From a virus: a DNA stretch of 21,869 bases. The stretch is from IMG/VR virus record IMGVR_UViG_3300027608_000180, positions 1 to 21,869 of that record; one strand, 5' to 3'. Shown piece by piece: positions 1 to 7,430 of the stretch. A program made the position numbers and the translations under genes. How positions within the stretch are numbered: the stretch's first letter is position 1; each line of letters opens with the position of its first letter. The notes beneath the pieces are model-generated. The model was given only the letters and a program-made list of their open reading frames with translations. It was not told the DNA's origin and ran no database searches.

Positions 1-44
1 AAGCTACCCTCCGTCCAGAAGGTTTCTGGCGATTATTGAGATGA
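1..44 (+). CDS. 3' end of an upstream gene (partial; frame uncertain)
   Basis: The window opens inside a coding region. Three frames are open from the left edge: one stops at 37-39, one at 42-44 and one at 74-76. The frame ending at 42-44 reads ATLRPEGFWRLLR, uses the codons common in the neighbouring genes (GCT, CGT, CCA, GGT) and leaves only 3 bases before the scaffold gene, so it is the preferred choice. By gene order this would be the portal or a small gene after it, but too little is present to name it. Confidence 0.35.
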   Translation, partial: ATLRPEGFWRLLR

Positions 45-47
45 CAA

Positions 48-962
48 ATGGAAAACACCAACCCACAAGGGAGTGAAAGCCTAGATGTAAACCAAGCCGC
101 TTCAGCGTTTGAGGGCATGATGGGTGAGTCTGAGGAAGCCGAACAAGGCCAAACCGAAGGTCAACCAGAGTACCAGCAAGAGACTGATGAAGTTGAGTAT
201 GAGGAAGAACCAAAGCCAAGATATAAAGTCAAGGCATCTGGTGAGGAAGTCGAAGTAGAACTAGACGAACTCATTAAAGGTTATCAACAAGGTACGGATT
301 ACACAAAGAAGTCTCAGGCTCTAGCTGAACAACGTAAGGCTGTTGAAGCTGAACGTGGTCACTTAGAGCAAGTTAAACAAGAGCGACAGGCATACGCCCA
401 GAAGTTGCAAGCGTTGGATAGCTTCCTTACGCAGCAAAATCGGGGTGTGGACTTAGATGTTCTAAAGGAAACAGACCCTATCGGTTATGCGGTAGCGGTA
501 GCTGAACAGAGTCAGCGTGAGAAACAGTTAGCAGTAGTCAGGAATGAACAGCAACGCATTGCCCAACAGCAACAAGCCGAGCAACAATCCTCTTTGCAAA
601 GCCATCTCCGTCAAGAATCTGAGAAGCTAGTGAGTCTAATTCCTGAGTTAGCTACGCCACAGGGTGATGCGGTACGGAAACAAATCCGTGACTATGCGAA
701 GTCTGTAGGTTGGTCTGACCAAGAACTCGGTTCTGTGTATGACAGTCGTGCTGTGCATACCTTGTATATGGCAATGAAGTATCAGCAACTTCAAAAGAGC
801 AAACCAGAGTTGAATAAAAAACTTGTGGCTGCTCCTAAGATGATGCGTTCTGGTACTTCAGTTCCTCAAGCTAGGTCTTCACAAGATAAACAGGTTATGC
901 AAAGGTTGCGTGAAACTGGAAAAGTTACTGACGCTGCCAGAGCATTTGAACGATTTTTATAA
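48..962 (+). CDS. capsid scaffolding-like protein
   Basis: This 304-residue, strongly hydrophilic protein lies directly before the major capsid gene, the usual place for a scaffold in short-tailed phages. The N-terminal 70 residues are very acidic. A short ordered-looking part around residues 55-85 (YKVKASGEEVEVELDELIKG) resembles the N-terminal segment shared by many phage scaffold proteins. Residues 90-200 are a long Gln/Glu/Lys-rich coiled coil, and the C-terminus is basic and helical, as expected for the part that binds the coat protein. It would act inside the procapsid and be lost on maturation. A weak purine-rich site (TGAG, about 7 bases upstream) supports the ATG at 48. The role is inferred from composition and position. 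Confidence 0.75.
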   Translation: MENTNPQGSESLDVNQAASAFEGMMGESEEAEQGQTEGQPEYQQETDEVEYEEEPKPRYKVKASGEEVEVELDELIKGYQQGTDYTKKSQALAEQRKAVEAERGHLEQVKQERQAYAQKLQALDSFLTQQNRGVDLDVLKETDPIGYAVAVAEQSQREKQLAVVRNEQQRIAQQQQAEQQSSLQSHLRQESEKLVSLIPELATPQGDAVRKQIRDYAKSVGWSDQELGSVYDSRAVHTLYMAMKYQQLQKSKPELNKKLVAAPKMMRSGTSVPQARSSQDKQVMQRLRETGKVTDAARAFERFL

Positions 963-980
963 ATTTTGGAGTATTAAATT

Positions 981-1931
981 ATGGCTACCTATCAAACATA
1001 TACCGCTATCGGTATGCGCGAAGACCTCTCTGATGTAATCTATAACATCAGCCCCACAGACACACCTTTTATGTCTTCTATTGGCAAGACAAAGGCTACT
1101 GCTGTTCTGCACGAGTGGCAGACTGACAGTTTGGCAGCAGCCAGCTTGTCTAACTACGCAGTTGAGGGTGCAACAGCATCTGACGCTACTATGTCTCCTA
1201 CGACTCGTATTGGTAACCGCACTCAGATTGCACAGAAGACTATCAAGATTTCTGGCACTTTGCAGTCTGTTGACAAGGCAGGCCGCAAATCCGAAAAAGC
1301 CTACCAATTGGCTAAAGCCAGCAGCGAAATTAAGCGGGACATGGAAACAACCCTGTTGAGCAACCAAGTTGCCGCTAATGGTGATTCCTCTACTGCTCGT
1401 AAATTGGGTGGCCTGCAAGCATGGTTGAATTCTAACTATGATGGCGGTACTTCTGGTGTTGCTGGTGACTTGGGTACTACTGCTCGTACAGATGGTACAA
1501 ACCGCACTTTCACAGAGGCAATTTTGCAAACTGTTGTTAAAGAAGTTTACGCTTCTGGTGGCAATCCTAAAGTGTTGATGGTCAACCCTGCTCACAAGCA
1601 GTTGGTTTCTGCCTTCACTGGTATTGCTGCACAGCGTTTCATGGCCCCAAGCAATACGCCTACAACTATCGTCAGCGCTGCAGACGTTTACCTGTCAGAT
1701 TTCGGTGCAATCTCAATTGTTCCCAACAGGTTCATGACTTCCACTAACTCATGTGGCGAGACAGCGTTTATCCTTGACCCTGACATGGCTGCTATTGCTT
1801 ACTTGCGTCCTTTCCAGACCAATGAGTTGGCTGTTACTGGCGACAATGAGTCTACACAGTTGTTGGCTGAGTACACCTTGGAAGTTAAAAACCAAGCTGC
1901 TCACGGCATTTTGGCTGACTTGACACCTTAA
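981..1931 (+). CDS. major capsid protein (SU10-like / DUF5309 type)
   Basis: This 316-residue protein has the opening typical of SU10-like major capsid proteins (DUF5309): TYTAIGMREDLSDVIYNISP followed by TDTPFMSSIGK at residues 6-37. The body has the expected pattern of an HK97-fold coat: an extended N-arm, E-loop-like region with EGATASDATMSPTTRIGN, a long helix around residues 105-135 (SEKAYQLAKASSEIKRDMET), and a beta-rich C-terminal part ending LEVKNQAAHGILADL. It follows the scaffold by 18 bases and has a good ribosome site (TTGGAG at about 966-971). A strong intrinsic terminator follows at once, which fits a highly expressed gene at the end of a transcript. A long reading frame on the opposite strand is only a shadow of this gene. 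Confidence 0.92.
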   Translation: MATYQTYTAIGMREDLSDVIYNISPTDTPFMSSIGKTKATAVLHEWQTDSLAAASLSNYAVEGATASDATMSPTTRIGNRTQIAQKTIKISGTLQSVDKAGRKSEKAYQLAKASSEIKRDMETTLLSNQVAANGDSSTARKLGGLQAWLNSNYDGGTSGVAGDLGTTARTDGTNRTFTEAILQTVVKEVYASGGNPKVLMVNPAHKQLVSAFTGIAAQRFMAPSNTPTTIVSAADVYLSDFGAISIVPNRFMTSTNSCGETAFILDPDMAAIAYLRPFQTNELAVTGDNESTQLLAEYTLEVKNQAAHGILADLTP

Positions 1932-1949
1932 TCTAAGGTAACCCAAAAG

Positions 1950-1985
1950 ATGCCTCAGACTTAAACCTCTGGGGCATTTTCTTTT
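1950..1985 (+). terminator. Rho-independent terminator after the capsid gene
   Basis: A 10-bp stem (ATGCCTCAGA at 1950-1959 with TCTGGGGCAT at 1968-1977, one G-T pair) closes an 8-base loop and is followed by the T-rich run TTTCTTTTC. It lies 18 bases after the capsid stop codon. It would end or attenuate the capsid transcript before the tail genes. Confidence 0.85.
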
Positions 1986-1998
1986 CTACTCAAACTGA

Positions 1999-2010
1999 TA
2001 GAATTAGGCT
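1999..2010 (+). promoter_or_regulatory. candidate extended -10 promoter for the connector/tail genes
   Basis: Right after the terminator, TGATAGAAT matches the extended -10 pattern TGnTANAAT (hexamer TAGAAT at 1999-2004). No good -35 hexamer is seen 16-18 bases upstream. The predicted start of transcription falls at about 2010-2012, on the ATG of the next gene, so the transcript could be leaderless or nearly so. Confidence 0.4.
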
Positions 2011-2325
2011 ATGCAAAATCCTAACAACTTCCGTGAAACTGCTGTCCATGCTGATGGTGAGGGCGGTATCGTTATTCAAACTCGTCAGGATGTTACTGAC
2101 ATTGTTGAGCAGAATAAAAAAGAATATAACTCGTATGACGAGAGAGCAAGATGGTCTGACCAATTGTTTGGTAACAAGGTTGCATCTATTCCTATGACAG
2201 TTATTGATGACTTGAATAAACAAGGAATCATGCGTGGCTTTGCTGTTCTTGATGACAAGCGGTTTGCTGCTTTTCTAAATGACCCAATGAATCGTGCATG
2301 GCGCACTAGAACAGGAGTTGTATGA
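2011..2325 (+). CDS. small protein between capsid and adaptor genes
   Basis: This 104-residue soluble protein is not recognised by sequence. It has no signal peptide or membrane segment. Residues 1-30 look flexible, residues 30-70 are helical and charged, and the end is rich in Arg (FLNDPMNRAWRTRTG). Its place between coat and adaptor, and a 4-base ATGA overlap with the adaptor gene, suggest a head-completion, minor capsid or connector-associated role. The start is uncertain in mechanism: only AGG three bases before the ATG could act as a ribosome site, and a candidate -10 element sits so close that the message may be leaderless. Confidence 0.75.
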   Translation: MQNPNNFRETAVHADGEGGIVIQTRQDVTDIVEQNKKEYNSYDERARWSDQLFGNKVASIPMTVIDDLNKQGIMRGFAVLDDKRFAAFLNDPMNRAWRTRTGVV

Positions 2326-2942
2326 GTTTTACTACCTATGCTGAACTACAGACAACTATTGCAGAATACTTGGCTCGTACAGACCTAACGACTCAGATTC
2401 CAGACTTTATCCGCTTGGCAGAAGTGCGCTTGCGTAGAGACTTGCGTATTCGCCAAATGCTGACTTCAACAACTTTAACCTGCGTATCAGGTACAGCAAC
2501 AGTTACCATTCCCTCTGATTTCTTAGAAATAAAAGATTTCGTGGTAGCAGGTAATCCTGTATTTCCATTGAACTACGAATCTCCGTCTTTATTCTCTCGT
2601 AATTCACGAAGCATGGACGCAGGTAAGCCATTGGATTACACAGTCTTATCTACGACATTTAAGTTAGCACCTATCCCTGATAGCAACTACACATTGAATC
2701 TCGTGTATTCTGCTGCGCCTACATTCTTGAGTACATCGAATACAAGCAATACATTCTTGACTGTATGTCCTGACTTGCTCTTGTACGCTGCTTTGCTTGA
2801 GGCAGAGCCTTACCTAATGAACGATGCTCGTCTAAACACATGGGGAAGTATGTTTGATAGGGCTATGACTTCTTTGACTCGCTCTGATGAGAAGGGTCAA
2901 TTCTCTGGCGTTCCAATAGCAATGCGGAATACATACATCTAA
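2322..2942 (+). CDS. head-tail adaptor protein (SU10 adaptor / P22 gp4-like)
   Basis: This 206-residue protein matches the pattern of short-tailed-phage adaptor proteins that bind below the portal ring and link it to the tail nozzle. The N-terminal part is the typical helical module: TYAELQTTIAEYLARTDL, then IPDFIRLAEVRLRRDLRIR (residues 5-45). A beta insertion follows (residues 50-130), including VTIPSDFLEIKDFVV and the PLDYTV element, and then a C-terminal helix with YAALLEAEPYLMNDAR and the partner-binding tail. It starts in a 4-base overlap with the previous gene and ends 1 base before the nozzle gene, so the three are likely co-translated. The family assignment comes from recognised motifs and gene order. 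Confidence 0.8.
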   Translation: MSFTTYAELQTTIAEYLARTDLTTQIPDFIRLAEVRLRRDLRIRQMLTSTTLTCVSGTATVTIPSDFLEIKDFVVAGNPVFPLNYESPSLFSRNSRSMDAGKPLDYTVLSTTFKLAPIPDSNYTLNLVYSAAPTFLSTSNTSNTFLTVCPDLLLYAALLEAEPYLMNDARLNTWGSMFDRAMTSLTRSDEKGQFSGVPIAMRNTYI

Positions 2943-2943
2943 T

Positions 2944-4380
2944 ATGCCTACACAAAGAATACAACTAGGTGAGTGGATGCCTGACCAATCAGGTATTACT
3001 GGTGTACTAACTGACGCTAAGAACGTGGTTTCTCAAGCCGTGGGTTACGGGCCATTCCCAAGTGCTGTGGCTTTTTCTGGTACTGCTGCTGAAGAATTGG
3101 TTACGCTATACGCTGCCAAGAATCCAGACTCTACGACTCAGTTGTTTACTGCTGGTGCTACTAAGATTTATACAGTAGATGGCGTAGGCGCATTGACTCA
3201 AGTTAAGTCAGGAATGACTACTGGCATTAACGACAAGGTGCGTTTTACTCAGTTTGGCAAGACTGTTATCACAACAAACAATGCTGACGTACTCCAAGCA
3301 TGGACGCTAGGAACATCTACATCGTTTGCTAATTTAAGCGCATCTGCACCAATAGCTAAATTTATTACTGTGGTGCGTGACTTTGTTGTGTGTGCTAATA
3401 CGTTAGAAACAACACAGCAACAGTATCGTGTTCGTTGGTCTGCTATCAATGATGAGACTGATTGGACAGAGAATGTAAACACTCAGTCAGATTATCAGGA
3501 CATCCCTGATGGTGGACAGATTGTAGGAATCCGTGGTGGTGAGTTTGGCTTGGTGTTCTTAGAGCGTTCAATCTCTCGAATGACCTATGTGGGAACTCCG
3601 TTCATATTCCAGTTTGACAATATCTCTCGTAATAAGGGATGTATGGTAGCTGGCTCGATTGCTCAGTACCAAGGCATTACATTCTTCCTATCGGATGATG
3701 GATTCTATTTGTGTGATGGTCAGACTATTCAGCCGATTGGTAGTGAGAAGGTTGACCGATTCTTTATTGATGACGCATCTGAGTCTGACTATGGTTCTAT
3801 GTCTGCTGCTGTTGACCCTATCCGTAAATTGGTAATTTGGAACTATGTAGATACAAGTGGAAATCGTAAACTAATCATTTACAACTTTGCCACTAAGAAG
3901 TGGACTTATGCAGATGCAGGTACAGACTACTTGTCTGAAGCCTCAACAGCATCTGTAACTTTAGAGCAACTAGATAGCATCTCAGGCTCTATTGACGCAT
4001 TGACGACAAGTTTAGATTCTCGTCTTTATGTTGGTGGTAAGTATTTCCTTGGTGGTACGTTAAGCACAAAGGTTTACACATACACAGGTCAACCCCTTAC
4101 AGGAAGAATCTCAACTGGAGATATTGACCTTGGTGGGCCATCAGTAGTAACTTTGGCTAGACCACAAGTAGATAATGGTTCTGCAACAATTGCTGTAGCT
4201 TCCAGAAAGCTATTAAGTGAGCAAGTTACTTATGGTACTGCTGTGGCTGCTGACTCAGAGAACAGGGTTTCTTTGCGTAGTGCTGGTAGATACCACAGAC
4301 TTCAGTTAGTGCCAACTGGTGCTGATTGGGTTAACGCTGTGGCTATTGATGTTGACGTAGCTGGTCAGGGTGTACGCTGA
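2944..4380 (+). CDS. tail nozzle / stabilisation protein (P22 gp10-like)
   Basis: This 478-residue beta-rich protein sits directly after the adaptor gene, the standard place of the nozzle protein that closes the tail channel in P22- and SU10-like virions. It is built from repeated short strands such as TLYAAKNPDSTTQLFTAG, ATKIYTVDG, KVRFTQFGKTVITTNNAD and IVGIRGGEFGLVFLERSISR, and later KLIIYNFATKKWTYAD, a pattern typical of the beta-propeller-like nozzle fold. There is no membrane segment. Its stop codon overlaps the next start by one base (TGATG), so the next gene is probably translationally coupled. The assignment rests on context and repeat style. Confidence 0.75.
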   Translation: MPTQRIQLGEWMPDQSGITGVLTDAKNVVSQAVGYGPFPSAVAFSGTAAEELVTLYAAKNPDSTTQLFTAGATKIYTVDGVGALTQVKSGMTTGINDKVRFTQFGKTVITTNNADVLQAWTLGTSTSFANLSASAPIAKFITVVRDFVVCANTLETTQQQYRVRWSAINDETDWTENVNTQSDYQDIPDGGQIVGIRGGEFGLVFLERSISRMTYVGTPFIFQFDNISRNKGCMVAGSIAQYQGITFFLSDDGFYLCDGQTIQPIGSEKVDRFFIDDASESDYGSMSAAVDPIRKLVIWNYVDTSGNRKLIIYNFATKKWTYADAGTDYLSEASTASVTLEQLDSISGSIDALTTSLDSRLYVGGKYFLGGTLSTKVYTYTGQPLTGRISTGDIDLGGPSVVTLARPQVDNGSATIAVASRKLLSEQVTYGTAVAADSENRVSLRSAGRYHRLQLVPTGADWVNAVAIDVDVAGQGVR

Positions 4381-5162
4381 TGTTCAGAAGCCTACCTGCG
4401 TTTGGTGGTGACCAGAGGGCTGTGGCTGAAGTTGTCCGTGGCATTATGGACGGAAAGACCAATAACACAGGGACTGTTACTTTAGCAACTGGTGGTGCTT
4501 TAACTACCACTTTGACAGACAGAAGGATTGGCCCAGACAGCGTAATCCTATTTGCCCCTGCCTCTGCTGCTGCTTTTGCTGATTCTGCGCCTTATGGTGC
4601 TTTTCAAGATGGAACAGACCAGACTGTAGCTAATACAACGACTGCCTATCCCATTACTTTTGATACAACCGACTTCTCTAATGGGGTTACTTTATCAAAT
4701 AGTTCTAGGTTAAATGTAAAAGCAGCAGGGTTATATAACATACAGTTTTCTATCCAACTGAAAAACACCACAAATGACTCACAAGATGCAGATATTTGGT
4801 TCAGAAAGAATGGAACAGATATAACTGGCTCAAATAGTAGGTTTGGTTTAGCCCAGAGAAAAGCGTCTGGTGACCCATATCATTTAATTGGGGCAATGAA
4901 CTTTTATGTAGATTTGGCGGCTAATGACTATATCCAGTTGATGTGGAGAGCGTCAGATGTTGGTGTAGTAATTGAGCATTATGTTGCTGGAACAAGCCCT
5001 ACAAGACCAGCTACGCCATCTGTGATAGCGACTGTTAACTTAGTGTCACTCGCTGCCTCAACTAACATTTACGCTAGTTCCCAAGGACAGGGTACGGCTA
5101 CGATAACCCACTTTGCAAATTCGACTGCTAATAAGACATATCGGTATGCAATTATTGGTTGA
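4380..5162 (+). CDS. virion protein with a C1q-like jelly-roll domain
   Basis: This 260-residue protein has a short N-terminal segment (about residues 1-50) likely to anchor it to the tail. Residues about 75-220 look like a C1q/TNF-like jelly roll: strands including TTAYPITFDTTDFSNGVTL, AAGLYNIQFSIQLKNT, ADIWFRKNGTDI, and YVDLAANDYIQLMWRASD. Such domains form trimers in viral and bacterial surface proteins and often bind ligands. The end carries another beta segment. It overlaps the nozzle stop by one base, and a probable promoter begins inside its last codons. A role as a nozzle-associated spike, decoration or adhesin is inferred. No catalytic motif is visible. Confidence 0.65.
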   Translation: MFRSLPAFGGDQRAVAEVVRGIMDGKTNNTGTVTLATGGALTTTLTDRRIGPDSVILFAPASAAAFADSAPYGAFQDGTDQTVANTTTAYPITFDTTDFSNGVTLSNSSRLNVKAAGLYNIQFSIQLKNTTNDSQDADIWFRKNGTDITGSNSRFGLAQRKASGDPYHLIGAMNFYVDLAANDYIQLMWRASDVGVVIEHYVAGTSPTRPATPSVIATVNLVSLAASTNIYASSQGQGTATITHFANSTANKTYRYAIIG

Positions 5163-5183
5163 TTTTAATAATTTATGTATAAT
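5155..5183 (+). promoter_or_regulatory. sigma70-like promoter
   Basis: The -10 hexamer TATAAT at 5178-5183 is perfect. TTGGTT at 5155-5160 is a fair -35 with a 17-base spacer rich in A/T. The predicted start is near 5190. It lies in one of the few intergenic gaps of the late region and would drive the internal virion, fibre and lectin genes. Confidence 0.6.
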
Positions 5184-5213
5184 GGATTCCGTGGATGACC
5201 CATCTTGGAATCC
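5184..5213 (+). other. hairpin overlapping the transcription start
   Basis: A perfect 7-bp inverted repeat, GGATTCC (5184-5190) and GGAATCC (5207-5213), flanks a 16-base loop that can add a small TGG/CCA pairing. No T-run follows, so it is not a normal terminator. It overlaps the predicted start of the promoter at 5155-5183 and lies 20 bases before the next gene. It may be an operator-like site or a transcript-end or leader structure. Confidence 0.45.
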
Positions 5214-5232
5214 GAAACTCTAGGAGTAAAAG

Positions 5233-6108
5233 ATGGCTACTACTACCACTTCAATTGACCCGACAATCCAACCTTTTCTAAGCTACGGGCTTACAGAGGC
5301 ACAAAAACTGTATCAGGGCGGTGGCCCACAGTATTATGGTGGGCAAACATTTGTAAGCCCATCGACTACCACTCAGACAGGATTACAGGCTTTAGAGGCT
5401 CGTGCTTCTTTAGGTAACCCACTGCTACAGTCTGCTCAGAATCAGTTGCAGAACACAGTTTCTGGTGGCTTCTTGGGTGGTAATCCATTCTTTCAAGGTG
5501 CGTTCCAACCTGCTGCTCAAGCTGCTCAGACTAAGTTTACTGACACATTAAGTGACATTTCATCCAAGGCTAGTTTAGCTGGACGTTATGGTTCTGGTGC
5601 AATGGGTAATTTGCAAGACAGGGCTGCTGGCGCATTTGGTCAACAATTGGCTAACACGGCTGGACAACTGGCTTATCAGAACTACGCTGATGAAAGAGGC
5701 AGACAACAAGCAGCTACGATGGCTGCACCTGCGATGGCTGGTGCTGATTACCAAGATATTCAGCAAATGTTGCAAGCAGGTCAAATGCGTGAGGGCTACC
5801 AAGGTCAGCAAATGCAGGGTGACATGGCTCGATTTAACTTCTTGCAAAACCAACCACAACAGAACTTACAAAACTATCTGTCACTTGTCTATGGTAATCC
5901 ATTGGGACGAGTTACTAACCAACAATCATCAGGGCCAACTGGCTTTCAAAATGCACTAGGTTTAGCGGCTGTTGGTGGTGGCTTGTATAAGAATCTTGGT
6001 TCACCTGATTTAAGTTTCTTGAATCCTTTTGGTTCAAACTTTTTAAATTCTGGATTTGGCAGTGCTAATGCAAATGCTGTTCTCAATCCTTACTTTACAG
6101 CAGGTTAA
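5233..6108 (+). CDS. Gln/Ala/Gly-rich probable internal virion (ejection) protein
   Basis: This 291-residue protein is rich in Gln, Ala and Gly with long predicted helices (residues 45-215), for example LGNPLLQSAQNQLQNTVSGG, QTKFTDTLSDISSKASLAG and YQDIQQMLQAGQMREG. It begins with a flexible Thr-rich arm. A weakly hydrophobic Gly-rich stretch lies around residues 235-255. The ribosome site AGGAG at 5222-5226 is strong. It is the first gene after a probable promoter and is followed by two larger soluble genes at gaps of 2-3 bases. This order (nozzle, then a small and two larger soluble helical proteins, then fibre) resembles ejection-protein sets of short-tailed phages. The role is inferred; no enzyme motif is seen. 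Confidence 0.65.
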   Translation: MATTTTSIDPTIQPFLSYGLTEAQKLYQGGGPQYYGGQTFVSPSTTTQTGLQALEARASLGNPLLQSAQNQLQNTVSGGFLGGNPFFQGAFQPAAQAAQTKFTDTLSDISSKASLAGRYGSGAMGNLQDRAAGAFGQQLANTAGQLAYQNYADERGRQQAATMAAPAMAGADYQDIQQMLQAGQMREGYQGQQMQGDMARFNFLQNQPQQNLQNYLSLVYGNPLGRVTNQQSSGPTGFQNALGLAAVGGGLYKNLGSPDLSFLNPFGSNFLNSGFGSANANAVLNPYFTAG

Positions 6109-6111
6109 ATC

Positions 6112-7428
6112 ATGGCTGGACTATTAGACATTTTTGGTACTGGCGGTGCAGACACAATGGGTCTGCTCGGTATGTCACCTGCTGATATTGCTCGTAATCG
6201 TGACGATGCACAAGCACAAGCCCTCTACGCATTAGCTGGCAGACTATTCCAAGGAGGGAATACTGGTCAGTCTATTGCTGAAGGCTTACAACGTGGTCAG
6301 CAAGCCTACAAAGGCGGTATGCAAGAAACCTTGCAAAGTCAGTTACAGAATGTCCAGTTGGCTGACATGATTCGTAAGCGTAAGTTAGAGCAACAACAAC
6401 TAGCCGAACAACAACGAATTCAAAGCGTTATCCAAGGTGCTGTAACCAAGCCTCAAGAGATTTATGGTGAGGACATAATGGGTCAGCGAGTGGGCGAAGG
6501 CATGACTGCTGGTGGTTTTGATTTGGCTCGTGCTGCGCCACAACTTGTGGGTTCTGCTGAAGGACGTAAGACTTTGGCTGAGTTGGTAGCATCTCAAAAA
6601 GCAATGTCTGGTGAACTTACTACATTACCAGAGGGTGCTAATCTTGTTCGTGTCAGCCCAACTGGAGATGTTAAAACTGTTGCTAGTGGCGCACCAAAGA
6701 AAGAAAAACCAGATATTGCTGGAGATGTAAAAGAAGCAAGACAAGTTCTTGGAATTATGACTCCAGTTGATGAAATGACTCAGACTGAAAGAGCATTGGT
6801 TCGTGCTTATATTGACAGAAAAGACGCAGGGAAAGCACCTAAAGTCTCTGTAGATTTGAAAGACCCAACTGCTGTAGCAATGGCTGGTCTTAAATTACAA
6901 AGCGATATTAGGCAAGACTTTAAAGGCCCGAAAGACACGGCTACTGCTTATCAAACAATGTATAACGCTGCCACAAACCCGACTCAAAAGGGTGATACGA
7001 CAATGCTCTATACATTCTTTAAAGTTCTTGACCCACAATCTACTGTGCGTGAAGGTGAGATTGAGATGATTAAACAATCTCGTTCTATCCCTGAGAAATT
7101 TAAAGGAATGGCTATAAAGCTGGCAAGCGGTCAAACATTGCTAGAAAGCGAAAGAGCAGACTTATTAAATCAAGCGTATCAATACGTTGCTAACCAACAA
7201 AGAGGTGTTACAGAAACAATTGATATGTATAAGGACTACGCTAAATCGTTTGGTTTAAATCCAGAAAAAGCTGTTCCTAATCCATTTGCAGATATTAAGA
7301 AGCCTCCATCAAAAACTGTGATGATAAATAAAAAATCAACAGTTGCAAAACTTGCTGATGATGGTAACTACTATATTCAGTCTGGAGTAAATACTGATGG
7401 AACACCTAAGTATTTTAAGGTTGACTAA
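6112..7428 (+). CDS. probable internal virion / structural protein
   Basis: This 438-residue protein is not recognised as a named family. The N-terminal 110 residues are helical, with a Gly-rich start (LDIFGTGGADTMGLLGMSP) and a Gln-rich coiled coil near residues 75-105. Residues about 235-400 are helical and end with VTETIDMYKDYAKSFGLNP. The last ~40 residues form a small strand-rich tail (KKSTVAKLADDGNYYIQSG) resembling the short C-terminal domain seen on some phage structural proteins. It lies 3 bases after the previous gene and 2 bases before the next. It has no signal peptide, membrane segment or lysozyme motif. An ejection or tail-interior role follows only from position and composition. 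Confidence 0.65.
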   Translation: MAGLLDIFGTGGADTMGLLGMSPADIARNRDDAQAQALYALAGRLFQGGNTGQSIAEGLQRGQQAYKGGMQETLQSQLQNVQLADMIRKRKLEQQQLAEQQRIQSVIQGAVTKPQEIYGEDIMGQRVGEGMTAGGFDLARAAPQLVGSAEGRKTLAELVASQKAMSGELTTLPEGANLVRVSPTGDVKTVASGAPKKEKPDIAGDVKEARQVLGIMTPVDEMTQTERALVRAYIDRKDAGKAPKVSVDLKDPTAVAMAGLKLQSDIRQDFKGPKDTATAYQTMYNAATNPTQKGDTTMLYTFFKVLDPQSTVREGEIEMIKQSRSIPEKFKGMAIKLASGQTLLESERADLLNQAYQYVANQQRGVTETIDMYKDYAKSFGLNPEKAVPNPFADIKKPPSKTVMINKKSTVAKLADDGNYYIQSGVNTDGTPKYFKVD

Positions 7429-7430
7429 GC

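Noticed and set aside
957-1595. 212-residue open frame on the minus strand across the capsid gene
   Set aside because: It is a shadow of the major capsid gene: composition is Ser/Cys-rich without domain pattern, and the plus-strand frame is a clear SU10-like capsid protein.
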